Positions 32,682-42,465 are shown, counted from the first letter of the stretch. The stretch: DNA of 64,000 nt from Rhodopseudomonas palustris (GCF_003226555.1 NZ_QKQS01000007.1:41494-105493), one strand, 5' to 3'. Notes: generated by a model not told the origin, from the letters alone. Numbers and translations are program-made.

Positions 32682-33809
32682 ATGAAGATTGCTGTTGCCA
32701 AAGAACAAGATCCCGCCGAGCCGCGCGTCGCGGCGACGCCCGACACGGTCAAGAAGCTGAAAGCTCTCGGCGCCGAAGTCGCGGTCGAGCCGGGCGCGGG
32801 CCTCAAGTCCGGCCTGCCGGATTCCGATTTCACCGCCGCCGGGGCCACAGTGTCCGCCGACGCTCTGAAGGACGCCGATGTCGTCTTCAAAGTGAAGCGT
32901 CCGGAGGCGTCCGAACTTGCCAGCTATAAGCGCGGTGCGCTGGTGCTGGCGATCATGGACCCCTACGGCAACGACGCCGCGTTGAAGAGCATAGCCGATG
33001 CCGGCATTGCCGCCTTCGCGATGGAGCTGATGCCGCGCATCACCCGCGCCCAGGTGATGGACGTGCTGTCGAGCCAGGCCAACCTCGCGGGCTATCGAGC
33101 CGTGATCGACGGCGCCGAAACCTTCGGCCGCGTTTTTCCGATGATGATGACCGCGGCCGGTACCGTGCCTGCCGCCAAGGTGTTCATCATGGGTGTCGGC
33201 GTTGCCGGTCTGCAGGCGATCGCCACCGCGCGCCGTCTCGGCGCCATCGTCACCGCGACCGACGTGCGTCCCGCCACCAAGGAGCAGGTCGAGAGCTTGG
33301 GCGCCAAATTCCTCGCCGTCGAGGACGAGGAGTTCAAGAACGCCCAGACCGCCGGCGGTTACGCCAAGGAAATGTCCAAAGAGTATCAGGCCAAGCAGGC
33401 CGCGCTCACCGCCGAGCACATCAAGAAGCAGGACATCGTCATCACCACGGCGCTGATTCCGGGCCGGCCCGCGCCGCGCCTCGTCACCGCCGAGATGGTG
33501 AAGTCGATGAAGCCCGGCTCGGTGCTGGTCGACCTTGCGGTCGAACGCGGCGGCAACGTCGAAGGCGCGCAGCCGGGTCAGGTCGTCGAGATCGATGGCG
33601 TCAAGATCGTCGGCTACACCAACGTCGCCGGCCGTGTCGCTGCGTCGGCCTCGGCCCTCTATGCGCGCAATCTGCTGAGCTTCTTCGAGACCATGGTCAA
33701 CAAGGAGAAGGCTCTGGCGGTGAACTGGGACGACGAACTGGTGAAGGCCACCGCGCTGACCCGCGACGGCGCCGTCGTTCACCCGAACTTCCAGCCCAAG
33801 TCGGCGTGA
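32682..33809 (+). CDS. pntAA: NAD(P) transhydrogenase subunit alpha part 1
   Basis: A 375-residue soluble NAD(H)-binding domain (dI) of proton-translocating transhydrogenase. It starts [20 protein letters not shown], has the catalytic region around [19 protein letters not shown], and the Rossmann motif [20 protein letters not shown] near residue 168. GGAGG precedes the ATG. The complex uses the proton gradient to make NADPH from NADH. It is first in the tight operon pntAA-pntAB-pntB, the split three-gene form typical of Rhodospirillum-like bacteria. Confidence 0.95.
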   Translation: MKIAVAKEQDPAEPRVAATPDTVKKLKALGAEVAVEPGAGLKSGLPDSDFTAAGATVSADALKDADVVFKVKRPEASELASYKRGALVLAIMDPYGNDAALKSIADAGIAAFAMELMPRITRAQVMDVLSSQANLAGYRAVIDGAETFGRVFPMMMTAAGTVPAAKVFIMGVGVAGLQAIATARRLGAIVTATDVRPATKEQVESLGAKFLAVEDEEFKNAQTAGGYAKEMSKEYQAKQAALTAEHIKKQDIVITTALIPGRPAPRLVTAEMVKSMKPGSVLVDLAVERGGNVEGAQPGQVVEIDGVKIVGYTNVAGRVAASASALYARNLLSFFETMVNKEKALAVNWDDELVKATALTRDGAVVHPNFQPKSA

Positions 33810-33834
33810 GCGCGACCGCTTAAGGAGAGTTGCT

Positions 33835-34158
33835 ATGGAGCATATGGTTCAAGCGGTCGATCCGTTCGTGTTTCGGCTGTCGATTTTCGTCCTTGCCGTG
33901 TTCGTCGGCTATTTCGTGGTGTGGTCGGTGACGCCTGCGCTGCACACGCCGCTGATGTCGGTGACCAACGCGATCTCCTCGGTGATCGTGGTCGGTGCGC
34001 TGCTCGCCGTCGGTGTGTCGCTGGTCGGCAACGACAACGGTCCGCTGTGGGCGCGCGGCTTCGGCTTCGTCGCGCTGATCTTCGCATGTATCAACATCTT
34101 CGGCGGCTTCCTTGTCACCCAGCGCATGCTGGCGATGTACAAGAAGAAGCAGAAGTGA
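33835..34158 (+). CDS. pntAB: NAD(P) transhydrogenase subunit alpha part 2
   Basis: A 107-residue membrane protein with three hydrophobic segments ([58 protein letters not shown]), the N-terminal half of the proton channel dII. The signature [16 protein letters not shown] is clear. It lies 25 bases after pntAA and 13 bases before pntB. Confidence 0.95.
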   Translation: MEHMVQAVDPFVFRLSIFVLAVFVGYFVVWSVTPALHTPLMSVTNAISSVIVVGALLAVGVSLVGNDNGPLWARGFGFVALIFACINIFGGFLVTQRMLAMYKKKQK

Positions 34159-34171
34159 TTAGGGGCCGTCG

Positions 34172-35575
34172 ATGAGCGCCAATCTTTCCGCATTTCTGTA
34201 TCTGATCGCAGGCGTCCTGTTCATTCTGGCGCTGCGCGGTCTGTCGTCGCCTGCCACCAGCCGTCAGGGCAACCTGATGGGCATGAGCGGCATGGCGATC
34301 GCGATCGTCACGACGCTCGCCGGTCACCCGCCGGCCGACCTGCTCGGCTGGGTGCTGGTGATCGCCGGTATCGCCATCGGCGGCGGCATCGGCGCGGTGA
34401 TCGCCAAGAAGGTGCCGATGACCTCGATGCCCGAACTGGTCGCCGCCTTCCACTCGCTGGTCGGCATGGCCGCGGTGCTGGTCGCGGCCGGTGCGTTCTA
34501 TGCGCCGGGTGCGTTCGACATCGGCGAGCCGGGCAACATCCACGCCCAGAGCCTCGTTGAAATGTCGCTCGGCGTCGCCATCGGCGCGCTGACCTTCACC
34601 GGTTCGGTGATCGCGTTCCTCAAGCTGTCGGGCCGCATGAGCGGCGCGCCGATCCTGTTGCCGGCTCGGCACGTGGTGAACATCGCGCTCGGTGTCATCA
34701 TGTTCGCGGCGATCATCTACATGGTGATCACGCAGAGCGAGGTCGCCTTCTGGGTGATCACCGGCGTCGCGCTGCTGCTCGGCATTCTGATCATCGTCCC
34801 GATCGGCGGCGCCGACATGCCGGTGGTGATCTCGATGCTCAACTCCTATTCGGGGTGGGCCGCGGCCGGCATCGGCTTCACGCTCGGCAACTCGGCGCTG
34901 ATCATCACCGGCGCGCTGGTCGGCTCCTCGGGTGCGATCCTGTCCTACATCATGTGCAAGGGCATGAACCGCTCGTTCATCTCGGTGATCCTCGGCGGCT
35001 TCGGCGGTGAAACCGCTGCGGCCGGCGGTGGCGGCGGCGAACAGCGCCCGGCCAAGCTCGGCTCGGCGGACGACGCGGCCTTCATCATGAAGAACGCCTC
35101 CAAGGTCATCATCGTGCCGGGCTACGGCATGGCGGTGGCGCAGGCCCAGCACGCGCTGCGTGAAATGGCCGATACGCTGAAGAAGGAAGGCGTCGAGGTG
35201 AAGTACGCGATTCATCCGGTCGCCGGCCGTATGCCGGGCCACATGAACGTGCTGCTCGCCGAAGCCAACGTGCCCTACGACGAGGTGTTCGAACTCGAGG
35301 ACATCAATTCGGAGTTCGCGCAGGCCGACGTCGCGTTCGTGATCGGCGCCAACGACGTCACCAACCCGGCGGCCGAAGAGGATCCGTCCTCGCCGATCTA
35401 CGGCATGCCGGTGCTGCAGGTTTGGAAGGCCGGCACCGTGATGTTCATCAAGCGGTCGCTCGCCTCCGGTTACGCCGGCATCGACAACCCGCTGTTCTAT
35501 CGCGACAACACCATGATGCTGCTCGGCGACGCCAAGAAGATGACCGAGAACATCGTCAAGGCGATGGCGCACTAA
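34172..35575 (+). CDS. pntB: NAD(P) transhydrogenase subunit beta
   Basis: A 467-residue protein with about eight or nine membrane segments (residues 1-260) forming the rest of the proton channel, then the soluble NADP(H)-binding domain dIII starting after GGGGGEQRPAK near residue 288. dIII landmarks are IVPGYGMAVAQAQHALREMA, HPVAGRMPGHMNVLLAEANV and IGANDVTNPAAEEDPSSPIY. Length and order are normal. A hairpin terminator follows 25 bases after the stop. Confidence 0.96.
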   Translation: MSANLSAFLYLIAGVLFILALRGLSSPATSRQGNLMGMSGMAIAIVTTLAGHPPADLLGWVLVIAGIAIGGGIGAVIAKKVPMTSMPELVAAFHSLVGMAAVLVAAGAFYAPGAFDIGEPGNIHAQSLVEMSLGVAIGALTFTGSVIAFLKLSGRMSGAPILLPARHVVNIALGVIMFAAIIYMVITQSEVAFWVITGVALLLGILIIVPIGGADMPVVISMLNSYSGWAAAGIGFTLGNSALIITGALVGSSGAILSYIMCKGMNRSFISVILGGFGGETAAAGGGGGEQRPAKLGSADDAAFIMKNASKVIIVPGYGMAVAQAQHALREMADTLKKEGVEVKYAIHPVAGRMPGHMNVLLAEANVPYDEVFELEDINSEFAQADVAFVIGANDVTNPAAEEDPSSPIYGMPVLQVWKAGTVMFIKRSLASGYAGIDNPLFYRDNTMMLLGDAKKMTENIVKAMAH

Positions 35576-35599
35576 GCGCCGGCGCCCTGCCCAAAACGA

Positions 35600-35629
35600 A
35601 ACGCCCAGCCGAAAGGCCGGGCGTTTTTT
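35600..35629 (+). terminator. Rho-independent terminator of the pnt operon
   Basis: The stem AACGCCC-a-GCC, loop GAAA, GGC-c-GGGCGTT is followed by six T. Confidence 0.9.
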
Positions 35630-35656
35630 GTTTGGGGAGGCGATGCGCTCACGCCG

Positions 35657-35732
35657 TCATTGCGAGCGAAGCGAAGCAATCCAGTCCAGTGCAGGGAGTT
35701 GGATTGCTTCGTCGCTTCGCTCCTCGCAATGA
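35657..35732. repeat. Palindromic intergenic repeat (TCATTGCGAGCGAAGCGAAG family)
   Basis: Left arm tcattgcgagcgaagcgaag and a right arm ending gcttcgctcctcgcaatga pair over nearly their full length, with ggattg/caatcc inner arms. It lies between the convergent pntB and VOC genes. Confidence 0.82.
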
Positions 35733-35754
35733 TGGTGGAGTTGCTGTTCAGGCC

Positions 35755-36129
35755 TCACATCCGGTGCATTACGCAGAGCTTGTTGCCGTCGGGATCGCGC
35801 AGGTAAGCAAGGTACAGCTTCATATCGCCCATCGCGCGCACGCCGGGCGGGTCCTCGCAGCTCGTCGCGCCGTTGGCGACGCCGGTGGCGTGCCAGGCGT
35901 CGGCCTCTTCCTGGGATTTCGCCACGAAGCCGATGGTGCCGCCATTGGCGGCGGTCGCGGGCTCGCCGTTGATCGGCTTGCTGACCGCGAAGGTGCCGGT
36001 CTTGGTCCGGTAAAAAATCCGATGACGATCGACCACCGCCGGCGGAACGCCGAGGGTGCCGAGCAGCTTGTCGTAGAATTCTTTCGCCGCTTCGAGGTTG
36101 TTGGTGCCGATCATGATGTGTGAAAACAT
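35755..36129 (-). CDS. VOC (glyoxalase/bleomycin-resistance fold) protein
   Basis: A 124-residue single VOC domain: MFSHIMIGTNNLEAAKEFYD at the start, PINGEPATAANGGTIGFVAK in the middle and YLAYLRDPDGNKLCVMHRM at the end, the RDPDGN-KL motif supplying the usual metal-side Glu or its neighbour. Members include glyoxalases, dioxygenases and resistance proteins; no substrate can be assigned. GGGAAACGCC precedes the ATG. It is convergent with pntB and separated from it by a terminator and a repeat. Confidence 0.85.
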   Translation of the reverse strand: MFSHIMIGTNNLEAAKEFYDKLLGTLGVPPAVVDRHRIFYRTKTGTFAVSKPINGEPATAANGGTIGFVAKSQEEADAWHATGVANGATSCEDPPGVRAMGDMKLYLAYLRDPDGNKLCVMHRM

Positions 36130-36333
36130 GGCGTTTCCCGTGTGCTCCTTGGTGCTTTCACCCTGAGGGTGCCCGCCGACTATACCGTTCGCCGGCCATC
36201 TGGCGATACCGCCGGAGCATCTCTGCGCTGATTGCGCGCATGGCCCCAGCGTCGGATCATCGGGTGTCGGGCGGGGCGATAGATGGTATCGCTGTCTCGG
36301 TTGGCAGTTGCTCCCGCCCGGAAAAGGAACGAC

Positions 36334-36621
36334 ATGACTGTTGCGGCAAAATCCGAAGTTCAGATCGACAACGCCGAAGTGCGAGTCACCGAGTGGCGGC
36401 TGCCTCCGGGGGCGGCGACCGGCCATCACACCCACGGCATGGACTACGTGGTGGTGCCGATGGCCGACGGCGAGATGACCATCGTGGCACCCGACGGTTC
36501 GCGCTCGCTTGCGCAGATCAAGGCGGGACGGTCGTATGCCCGGAAGGCCGGCGTCGAGCACGACGTCCGCAACGAATCCACAGCAGAGATTGTGTTTCTC
36601 GAGATCGAATTGAAAGCTTAA
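36334..36621 (+). CDS. Small single-domain cupin
   Basis: A 95-residue beta-barrel protein with the cupin motif 1 metal site in PPGAATGHHTHGMDYVVVPM and the second motif around RKAGVEHDVRNESTAEIVFL. Only one of the usual second-motif residues is obvious. AAAGGAACGAC precedes the ATG at 36334. The protein may be an enzyme or a small-molecule sensor; the sequence does not decide. It is divergent from the VOC gene by about 200 bases. Confidence 0.83.
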   Translation: MTVAAKSEVQIDNAEVRVTEWRLPPGAATGHHTHGMDYVVVPMADGEMTIVAPDGSRSLAQIKAGRSYARKAGVEHDVRNESTAEIVFLEIELKA

Positions 36622-36771
36622 CCCCTCGTTAAGCCACAGGCTCCAGCTTCGCCGGCGACCTGTCCGGTGGCGTTCGGAACGCTTCGTTCTGGATGCCACC
36701 GATCGGTCGCAGTTGATCCCTCAATCAGCCTCAAACTTCCAGCATCACCCTTTGCGAGGAAGAGGCCGGCC

Positions 36772-37638
36772 ATGCTGAAATTCATCACCGAAAAACTGCT
36801 CGGGCAGATTCTGCCGTCGGTGGTCGCCACCGTGATCGGCGCCTATGTGGTCAATCAGTACATCGTCACGAGACCCGACGCGCCGCCGCCGGCCGCCCCC
36901 GCGGCTCAGCCGTTCGATTCAGCCAAGGCGGCCGTCAAGCCGGCCGAGTCCGTTGCCGCGGTGACGGCTTCCGAGCCTGCCAAGAGCGAACCGCTCAAGG
37001 CCAAGCTCGGCGCCGAGAAGATCTCCGCCGAGAAGTCTTCGGCCGAGAAGTCTTCGGAGCGTCCGGTCGGCCGACAACATCAGCTCACCGCGCACGAGAA
37101 GGCCTCGGCCAAGGCCGCGGTGAGCACGGCCTCCGCCGCGCCGGAATCGGTCAAGGCGCAGGAGGAGCGAAACGAGGCTGCCCGCGACCCCAACGAGGTC
37201 CTGCGTCAGGCTGTCGAAAGGCTGCGCGCATCTGCACCGGGCGAGGTGTCCTCGCGCGCCCGCGAAACGGCCAGCCGTGCGCCAGAGGTGCTCAAGGGAT
37301 CCGAGCCGCCGCTTGCCCAGGAGACTCCGCACTTTCAGGAGGCGGCGCGCGTCGTCGCGCCGGTGCTGCCGCCGGCTGTGAACGTTGCGCCGGCTGCCGT
37401 CTCGATTGCGCCCTATGCCGATCCGCCGGCGACGACTGTCTCGATGCCGGCGAACGGTCGTCCTGCCGGCTCGACCGAGCTGAGCGATAGCGACCAGAGC
37501 CCGCCGACGCCGCCGGCTGATATTCCTGGCTCCCGCGCGGATGCGTCCGGTGACGGCCATGTTGTCCGCAAGCCGAGCGTCGCGGAGGACGTGCTGTTCA
37601 CCGCTAAATCGGTGATCCACTCGGTGCTGCCACGGTAG
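36772..37638 (+). CDS. Membrane-anchored low-complexity protein, unknown function
   Basis: A 288-residue protein with one N-terminal membrane anchor (ILPSVVATVIGAYVVNQYIV, about residues 15-34) followed by a long Ala/Pro/Ser/Glu-rich, probably disordered region. It contains the small tandem repeat SAEKSSAEKSS near residue 87 and Pro-rich runs such as PVLPPAVNVAPAAV. The end, VAEDVLFTAKSVIHSVLPR, looks like an amphipathic helix. The ATG at 36772 was chosen because it starts just before the anchor. No family is recognised. A strong terminator follows directly. Confidence 0.75.
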   Translation: MLKFITEKLLGQILPSVVATVIGAYVVNQYIVTRPDAPPPAAPAAQPFDSAKAAVKPAESVAAVTASEPAKSEPLKAKLGAEKISAEKSSAEKSSERPVGRQHQLTAHEKASAKAAVSTASAAPESVKAQEERNEAARDPNEVLRQAVERLRASAPGEVSSRARETASRAPEVLKGSEPPLAQETPHFQEAARVVAPVLPPAVNVAPAAVSIAPYADPPATTVSMPANGRPAGSTELSDSDQSPPTPPADIPGSRADASGDGHVVRKPSVAEDVLFTAKSVIHSVLPR

Positions 37639-37669
37639 CGACCAAGCCGGTACTAGCGGACTGATCTCG

Positions 37670-37696
37670 GGCCCGGATATGTACCGGGCCTTTTTT
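37670..37696 (+). terminator. Rho-independent terminator
   Basis: Arms GGCCCGG (37670-37676) and CCGGGCC (37684-37690) with a 7-base loop are followed by six T. It ends the anchored-protein gene. Confidence 0.9.
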
Positions 37697-37754
37697 GTGC
37701 CCGTCGTTTCCGGCGCAGACGATCTGCTTCGATCGTCGAGGCGCAGCAGCAACG

Positions 37755-37780
37755 AAAAACGCGAGCCCAGGGCCCGCGTT
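37755..37780 (-). terminator. Rho-independent terminator of rpsU
   Basis: On the minus strand AACGCG-g-GCCC, loop TG, GGGC-t-CGCGTT is followed by a run of T, 39 bases after the rpsU stop. Confidence 0.85.
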
Positions 37781-37818
37781 CTTCAAACTCAGTTTGTTTC
37801 GCCGCCGAAGAGGCGTGA

Positions 37819-38085
37819 TCAGCGCGCCGCCGCTGCGCTCGGACGACGATCAGCGCCGAAAGCCGGCTTCGGCTTGCTCGGCAGCAAGCCTTCGCGCTGC
37901 AGCTTCTTGCGTGCGAGCTTACGGGCGCGGCGTACGGCTTCCGCCTTTTCGCGCGCCTTCTTCTCAGACGGCTTCTCGTAGTGTCCGCGCAGCTTCATCT
38001 CGCGGAAAATGCCCTCGCGCTGCATCTTCTTCTTCAGCGCCTTGAGAGCTTGATCGACATTGTTATCGCGAACGAGAACCTGCAC
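37819..38085 (-). CDS. rpsU: 30S ribosomal protein S21
   Basis: An 88-residue S21 protein. [20 protein letters not shown] and [20 protein letters not shown] are diagnostic, and the basic C-terminal tail is extended to [15 protein letters not shown] as in alphaproteobacteria. S21 sits at the mRNA-exit platform of the small subunit. The start codon is GTG with AGAGG nine bases upstream. The gene is monocistronic with its own terminator. Confidence 0.96.
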   Translation of the reverse strand: MQVLVRDNNVDQALKALKKKMQREGIFREMKLRGHYEKPSEKKAREKAEAVRRARKLARKKLQREGLLPSKPKPAFGADRRPSAAAAR

Positions 38086-38341
38086 GCGGCATCCTCTTTT
38101 CAGTCAACCGGAATTTGAAATCTGGCGGGCAGGGGGCGACAACGGCCGTTTCCCTCACCTCAGGCGCGCGGATATATCAGATCGGTCCCGGCATGTCCAC
38201 AGCGCCCGCGGCCTCTCAAAGGTATCTGGTGGCAGTAAAAAGGCTTCTCCGAATCTCTTTTTGGATCCAAGTCAGGCACCGGAACCCCAGGGCTCCGAAC
38301 TTCTCGCAGAACATATAAGAATTGCCACAGGAGCGCCGACT

Positions 38342-39064
38342 ATGAGTTTGCAGAAATATGCGGCCGAATTCATCGGTACGTTTTGGTTGACCTTCGCGGG
38401 GTGCGGCAGTGCCGTGATTGCCGCCGGTTTTCCGCAGGTCGGCATCGGCTTGGTTGGCGTATCGCTCGCGTTCGGCCTCAGCGTGATCACTATGGCTTAT
38501 GCGATCGGGCATGTGTCCGGAGCGCACCTCAACCCGGCTGTGACGCTGGGTCTGGCCGCGGGCGGCCGGTTTCCGCCGGGCCAGATCGTCCCCTACGTGA
38601 TTGCTCAGGTTGTGGGCGCCGTAGTTGCCAGCGCCGTCCTGTACGTGATCGCCAGCGGGACCGCGGGTTTCGATCTTGCCAAGGGGTTTGCCGCAAACGG
38701 TTATGGCGCGCATTCGCCGGGCGGCTATAGCCTGGTGGCCGCCCTTGTGAGTGAAGTTGTGATGACCATGATGTTCCTGTTCGTCATCATGGGCGCCACT
38801 CACGGCAAGGCGCCGGCCGGTTTCGCGCCGCTGGCCATCGGGCTGGCGCTGACGCTCATCCACCTGGTCAGCATCCCGGTCACCAACACTTCGGTCAATC
38901 CAGCGCGCAGCACTGGTCCTGCCTTGTTCGTCGGCGGATGGGCGATCCAGCAGCTGTGGCTGTTCTGGGTGGCGCCGTTGATCGGCGGCGTGCTCGGCGG
39001 GCTGCTCTACCGCTGGCTCAGCCCCGATTCGCCCGCCGGCATCATCGAGGGCAACCGGAGCTAA
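38342..39064 (+). CDS. aqpZ: Aquaporin Z
   Basis: A 240-residue, six-helix water channel. The two NPA boxes are at residues 64-66 (HLNPAVTLG) and 186-188 (SVNPARS). The selectivity-filter residues match E. coli AqpZ: Phe44, His174, Thr183 and Arg189, so this is a water-selective aquaporin and not a glycerol facilitator. AGGAGCGCCGACT precedes the ATG. It is divergent from rpsU and convergent with purK. Confidence 0.95.
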   Translation: MSLQKYAAEFIGTFWLTFAGCGSAVIAAGFPQVGIGLVGVSLAFGLSVITMAYAIGHVSGAHLNPAVTLGLAAGGRFPPGQIVPYVIAQVVGAVVASAVLYVIASGTAGFDLAKGFAANGYGAHSPGGYSLVAALVSEVVMTMMFLFVIMGATHGKAPAGFAPLAIGLALTLIHLVSIPVTNTSVNPARSTGPALFVGGWAIQQLWLFWVAPLIGGVLGGLLYRWLSPDSPAGIIEGNRS

Positions 39065-39088
39065 CTTGCCGAGGCTGAGGCGGAGGCA

Positions 39089-40198
39089 TCACGTCTTGTG
39101 TGAAGTCTTCGTCTCGACCACGGTCACATGGCCCATCTTGCGTCCGGGCAGGGCATGGCGCTTGCCATAGAGGTGCACGGTGGCGCCCGGCACGGTCAGC
39201 CAGCGGGGATAGTCGTGGACATCGTCGCCGATCAGGTTGGTCATGGTCACCGCGCCGTGGCGCAGGGGTTCTGCCAGCGGCCAACCGGCGATTGCCCGGA
39301 TGTGCTGCTCGAATTGCGACACCGAGGCGCCGTCCAGGGTCCAATGGCCGGAATTGTGCACCCGGGGAGCGATCTCGTTGACCAGCACCTTCGGGCCGTC
39401 CGCGCCCGGCACCACGAACATCTCGACGCCGAGCACACCGACGTAATCGAGCGCGGTGGCGATGCTGGTGGCGATTCGCCGCGCCTCCTTGGCGACCACG
39501 TCAGGGACGTTGGCGGGCACGCGCGAGGTCTTGAGAATGTGGTCGCGATGCTCGTTCTCGGTGAGGTCGTAACAGACCACATGACCGTCGGCGCCACGTG
39601 CGGCGATCACCGAAACCTCACGCTCGAACGGCACGAAGGCCTCAAGAATCGCGGCGCGGGTCTCCAGGCTGGCCCAGGCGGCCTCCGGGTCGTCGCCCGG
39701 GCGCAACATCACCTGGCCCTTGCCGTCGTAGCCGAACCGCCGGGTCTTCAGCACGGCCGGCAGGCCGAGCCGGGCGACTGCGTCGCGCAGCGTCTGCGAT
39801 GAGGTGACGTCGGCATAGCCGGCGGTGCCGATGCCGAGCTTGGTGACGAAGTCCTTCTCGGCCAACCGGTCCTGGGTGGTCTCCAGAATGGTCTGGCTCG
39901 GCAGCACCGCCTTGCGTGCCGCCAACACGAGCGCGGCGGAGGCCGGGACGTTCTCGAACTCGTAGGTGATGACGTCGACCTCGGAGGCGAACAATTCCAG
40001 CGCCTCGACGTCGGCATATTCGGCGCAGGTGGCGTTCTGCACGACGTCGAAGGCCGGCGAATCCGGGTCGGGGGAGAACACCTGGCACTTCAGCCCCAGC
40101 CTCGCTGCGGCGAGCGCCAGCATCCGGCCGAGCTGGCCGCCGCCGAGAATGCCGATGGTGTCGCCGGGCTTCAGCGGTTCACGACGGGATCCGCTCAC
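39089..40198 (-). CDS. purK: N5-carboxyaminoimidazole ribonucleotide synthase
   Basis: A 369-residue ATP-grasp enzyme that converts aminoimidazole ribonucleotide, bicarbonate and ATP to N5-CAIR in purine synthesis. Landmarks are [20 protein letters not shown], the ATP-grasp stretch [28 protein letters not shown], and [16 protein letters not shown]. The GTG start at 40198 overlaps the purE stop by 4 bases (GTGA), so the order purE-purK is translationally coupled. An extension to 40249 would lie wholly inside purE and is not family-like. Confidence 0.95.
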   Translation of the reverse strand: MSGSRREPLKPGDTIGILGGGQLGRMLALAAARLGLKCQVFSPDPDSPAFDVVQNATCAEYADVEALELFASEVDVITYEFENVPASAALVLAARKAVLPSQTILETTQDRLAEKDFVTKLGIGTAGYADVTSSQTLRDAVARLGLPAVLKTRRFGYDGKGQVMLRPGDDPEAAWASLETRAAILEAFVPFEREVSVIAARGADGHVVCYDLTENEHRDHILKTSRVPANVPDVVAKEARRIATSIATALDYVGVLGVEMFVVPGADGPKVLVNEIAPRVHNSGHWTLDGASVSQFEQHIRAIAGWPLAEPLRHGAVTMTNLIGDDVHDYPRWLTVPGATVHLYGKRHALPGRKMGHVTVVETKTSHKT

Positions 40199-40683
40199 GC
40201 CGCGCCCTCCGGCCGGGCAGCGACCGAGTCTGTCTGCGCCTTGCGCCACGTCGCCAGCCGGGTCGCCAGCTCGGAATCGGTCAGCGCCAGCACGCTTGCG
40301 GCGAGCAGCGCGGCGTTGATCGCGCCGGCCTTGCCGATCGCCAGCGTGCCGACCGGGATGCCGGCCGGCATCTGCACGATCGAATACAGCGAATCCAGGC
40401 CGGACATGGTCTTGGATTCCACCGGCACGCCGAACACCGGCAGCTCCGTCAACGCCGCGGTCATCCCCGGCAGATGCGCAGCCCCGCCGGCGCCGGCAAT
40501 GACGATGCGATAGCCGGCGGCCTTCGCCCCTTTGGCGAAGGCGTAGAGGCGGTCGGGGGTGCGGTGCGCGGAAACGATCTGGGCGTCATGGGCGATGGCG
40601 AGGGCGGTCAGGGTCTCGGCGGCATGCCGCATCGTTTCCCAGTCCGACTGGCTGCCCATGATGATCGCGACGGGAGCTGTCAT
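40195..40683 (-). CDS. purE: N5-CAIR mutase
   Basis: A 162-residue class I PurE. The phosphate/substrate loop [10 protein letters not shown] is at residues 9-18, [10 protein letters not shown] carries the catalytic His near residue 41, and [11 protein letters not shown] is near residue 66. It turns N5-CAIR into CAIR, the step after PurK. It is first in a two-gene leftward operon with purK. Confidence 0.95.
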   Translation of the reverse strand: MTAPVAIIMGSQSDWETMRHAAETLTALAIAHDAQIVSAHRTPDRLYAFAKGAKAAGYRIVIAGAGGAAHLPGMTAALTELPVFGVPVESKTMSGLDSLYSIVQMPAGIPVGTLAIGKAGAINAALLAASVLALTDSELATRLATWRKAQTDSVAARPEGAA

Positions 40684-40835
40684 TCAAACCAGTCTTTCGA
40701 ACGATTCTGTCGTGAATCCAGAAACATAGGTGGGAATTATAGGAACGCAGGCCGGTCCGGCCAAGGCGTCCGGAATGCACTATCCTTTCTTGGTGAAGAG
40801 CGGCAAGTGTTGTGGTGGTTCTCCGGCTGATTCTC

Positions 40836-41564
40836 ATGAAAAAGAAGCCCATCCGCCCCCCGTCCTCCCGCCGATCGGTCGGCCGGGGGACAGCCAAGCC
40901 TGCCGCCAAGAAGCGAAAACTGCCGCCTGCCGGGCCGCGCCCGGCGCCGGCGACGCCGCGGGCGCGGGTTGCCGGCGGGCGGCTGCCGGCAGATCCGCAG
41001 CTCAAGATCCGGCGGCTGAAAGCTCAGCTCGCCGCCGCGCTGGCGGAGATCGACGTGCTGCGCGCCTCGGCCGAAACCGACTTCCTGCTCGGGATCGCCA
41101 ACCGCCGCGGCTTCGAGCGCGAGCTCGGCCGGGCGCTGGCCTATATCAAGCGCTACAGCGCGAGCGGCGCGCTGATCATGCTCGACGTCGACCGCTTGAA
41201 GCCGGTCAACGATACGCTCGGCCATGCCGCCGGCGACGTGGTGCTGAAATCGGTGACCGAAGCCCTGTTGCGTCACGTCCGCGCCTCCGACCTGATCGGG
41301 CGGCTCGGCGGCGACGAGTTCGCGTTGCTGCTCTGGAATCTCGACGAAGCCGATGCGCGGGCGAAAGCGTTGGGTCTGGAAGCCGCGGTCGACGCGCTCG
41401 AGATCCGCTATGGCGATCAGACCATCGAGGTCGGGATTTCCGCAGGCGTAGCGATGCTGTCGCCGGAGATGGATGCCGCCGAGGCGTTCGCATGCGCAGA
41501 CCGGGCCATGTATGCCCGCAAGGCCGAACGCCGCGCCGCGTCGGGTACAGCGCTCAGGCGATGA
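40836..41564 (+). CDS. GGDEF diguanylate cyclase
   Basis: A protein of about 242 residues. A Lys/Arg/Pro-rich, probably disordered N-terminus (about 50 residues) and a short coiled coil (LKIRRLKAQLAAALAEIDVL) lead into a complete GGDEF domain. The active site is intact as RLGGDEFA, and the inhibitory I-site RASD lies five residues upstream, so it should make c-di-GMP with product inhibition. There is no sensory domain. A GTG at 40812 is an alternative start. Its 3' end overlaps the converging DUF465 gene by 11 bases. Confidence 0.87.
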   Translation: MKKKPIRPPSSRRSVGRGTAKPAAKKRKLPPAGPRPAPATPRARVAGGRLPADPQLKIRRLKAQLAAALAEIDVLRASAETDFLLGIANRRGFERELGRALAYIKRYSASGALIMLDVDRLKPVNDTLGHAAGDVVLKSVTEALLRHVRASDLIGRLGGDEFALLLWNLDEADARAKALGLEAAVDALEIRYGDQTIEVGISAGVAMLSPEMDAAEAFACADRAMYARKAERRAASGTALRR

Positions 41565-41760
41565 TGTCGGGCGTGATCTGATCTTCGATGAAGGCGATGC
41601 GATCGCGCAGCGCCAGTTTCCGCTTCTTCAACCGCTGCAGCCGCAGCAGATCGGGCGCCGGCGAATGATGCAGCGCATCGATCGCAGCGTCGAGATCGCG
41701 ATGCTCTTGTTGCAGCTTGGCCAGCTCGGCACCGAGGTCGCCCTCGTCTTCGTCGGTCAT
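41554..41760 (-). CDS. DUF465 family small protein
   Basis: A 68-residue helical protein (LAKLQQEHRDLDAAIDALHH, then LLRLQRLKKRKLALRDRIAF) with the DUF465 pattern of two charged helices, often compared with SlyX or YdcH. Function is unknown. The 3' end overlaps the GGDEF gene. A second DUF465 gene, in the opposite direction, starts 354 bases away. Confidence 0.82.
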   Translation of the reverse strand: MTDEDEGDLGAELAKLQQEHRDLDAAIDALHHSPAPDLLRLQRLKKRKLALRDRIAFIEDQITPDIIA

Positions 41761-42113
41761 GTTCAGTGTCGGCTTGAACCAACTCGCGAGCGGCGGGCCG
41801 GTTGGAGGATCGATCAGTTCGGCGTCATTATCGCTTTTGCGGTGCTACGAGCAAGCGGCGCGACCCTGGCGGCAGCCGCTTACGACCTTCGTTAGGTGAA
41901 TAATCCACGAACATGGGCCGAGCGAGGTCGCGGCCCAACGAAGTCCCGGTGTCCTCGGTGTTGTGCGGGGACGAGATCATCGCCGCTGGCGATTCGTTTC
42001 CTCAACCGCGAAATTATGACGCGGATATTTCAAACCTATCGACAGACGCCACCAGAGATGTAGACTTCGTCGTCCGGATGGAAACTCAGTCTCACCAAAT
42101 GAGGAGGTTTCGT
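41761..42113. other. Divergent region between two DUF465 genes
   Basis: A 353-base gap with no convincing gene. An in-frame extension of the rightward DUF465 gene reaches 41913, but its composition is not protein-like and the strong GAGGAGG site before 42114 argues against it. It should contain both promoters. Confidence 0.5.
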
Positions 42114-42296
42114 ATGGCAATTCAAGCGCATCTCGTCGAACTGGAACGCAAGCACAAGGTTCTGGAGACCGAATTGCACGACGCTCTCGCCCATCCCTCC
42201 ACTGACGATGCCCGTATCGCCGACCTGAAGCGCCGCAAGCTTATGGTCCGAGATCAAATCGCGAAACTGAGGCAGACCGCTCCCAGCCTGCACTGA
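42114..42296 (+). CDS. DUF465 family small protein (second copy)
   Basis: A 60-residue helical protein (IQAHLVELERKHKVLETELH, then DARIADLKRRKLMVRDQIAK) of the DUF465/YdcH type. GAGGAGG lies seven bases before the ATG. It shares the LKRRKL-x-x-RD core with the copy at 41554-41760 but is otherwise diverged. It may form a hetero-oligomer with that copy, which is a guess. Confidence 0.85.
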   Translation: MAIQAHLVELERKHKVLETELHDALAHPSTDDARIADLKRRKLMVRDQIAKLRQTAPSLH

Positions 42297-42465
42297 CTCT
42301 CTTCACTGCACTGCAGCAAAACTGTCCTTCGCGTTGATCCGCATCCGCGATGCGCATGACGTGGTCGCGACAGACTCGGGATACTGTTGACCTCTGACGC
42401 CGAAGAGCCTTCCGGGCGGTGCCAGAGGTGACTGAAGTAGTCCCGCTCAGAACTGTCGGCGCCGG

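Noticed and set aside
38086-38341. Possible small RNA gene between rpsU and aqpZ
   Set aside because: No closed stem with a terminator was found; the T-rich part near 38255 lacks a hairpin.
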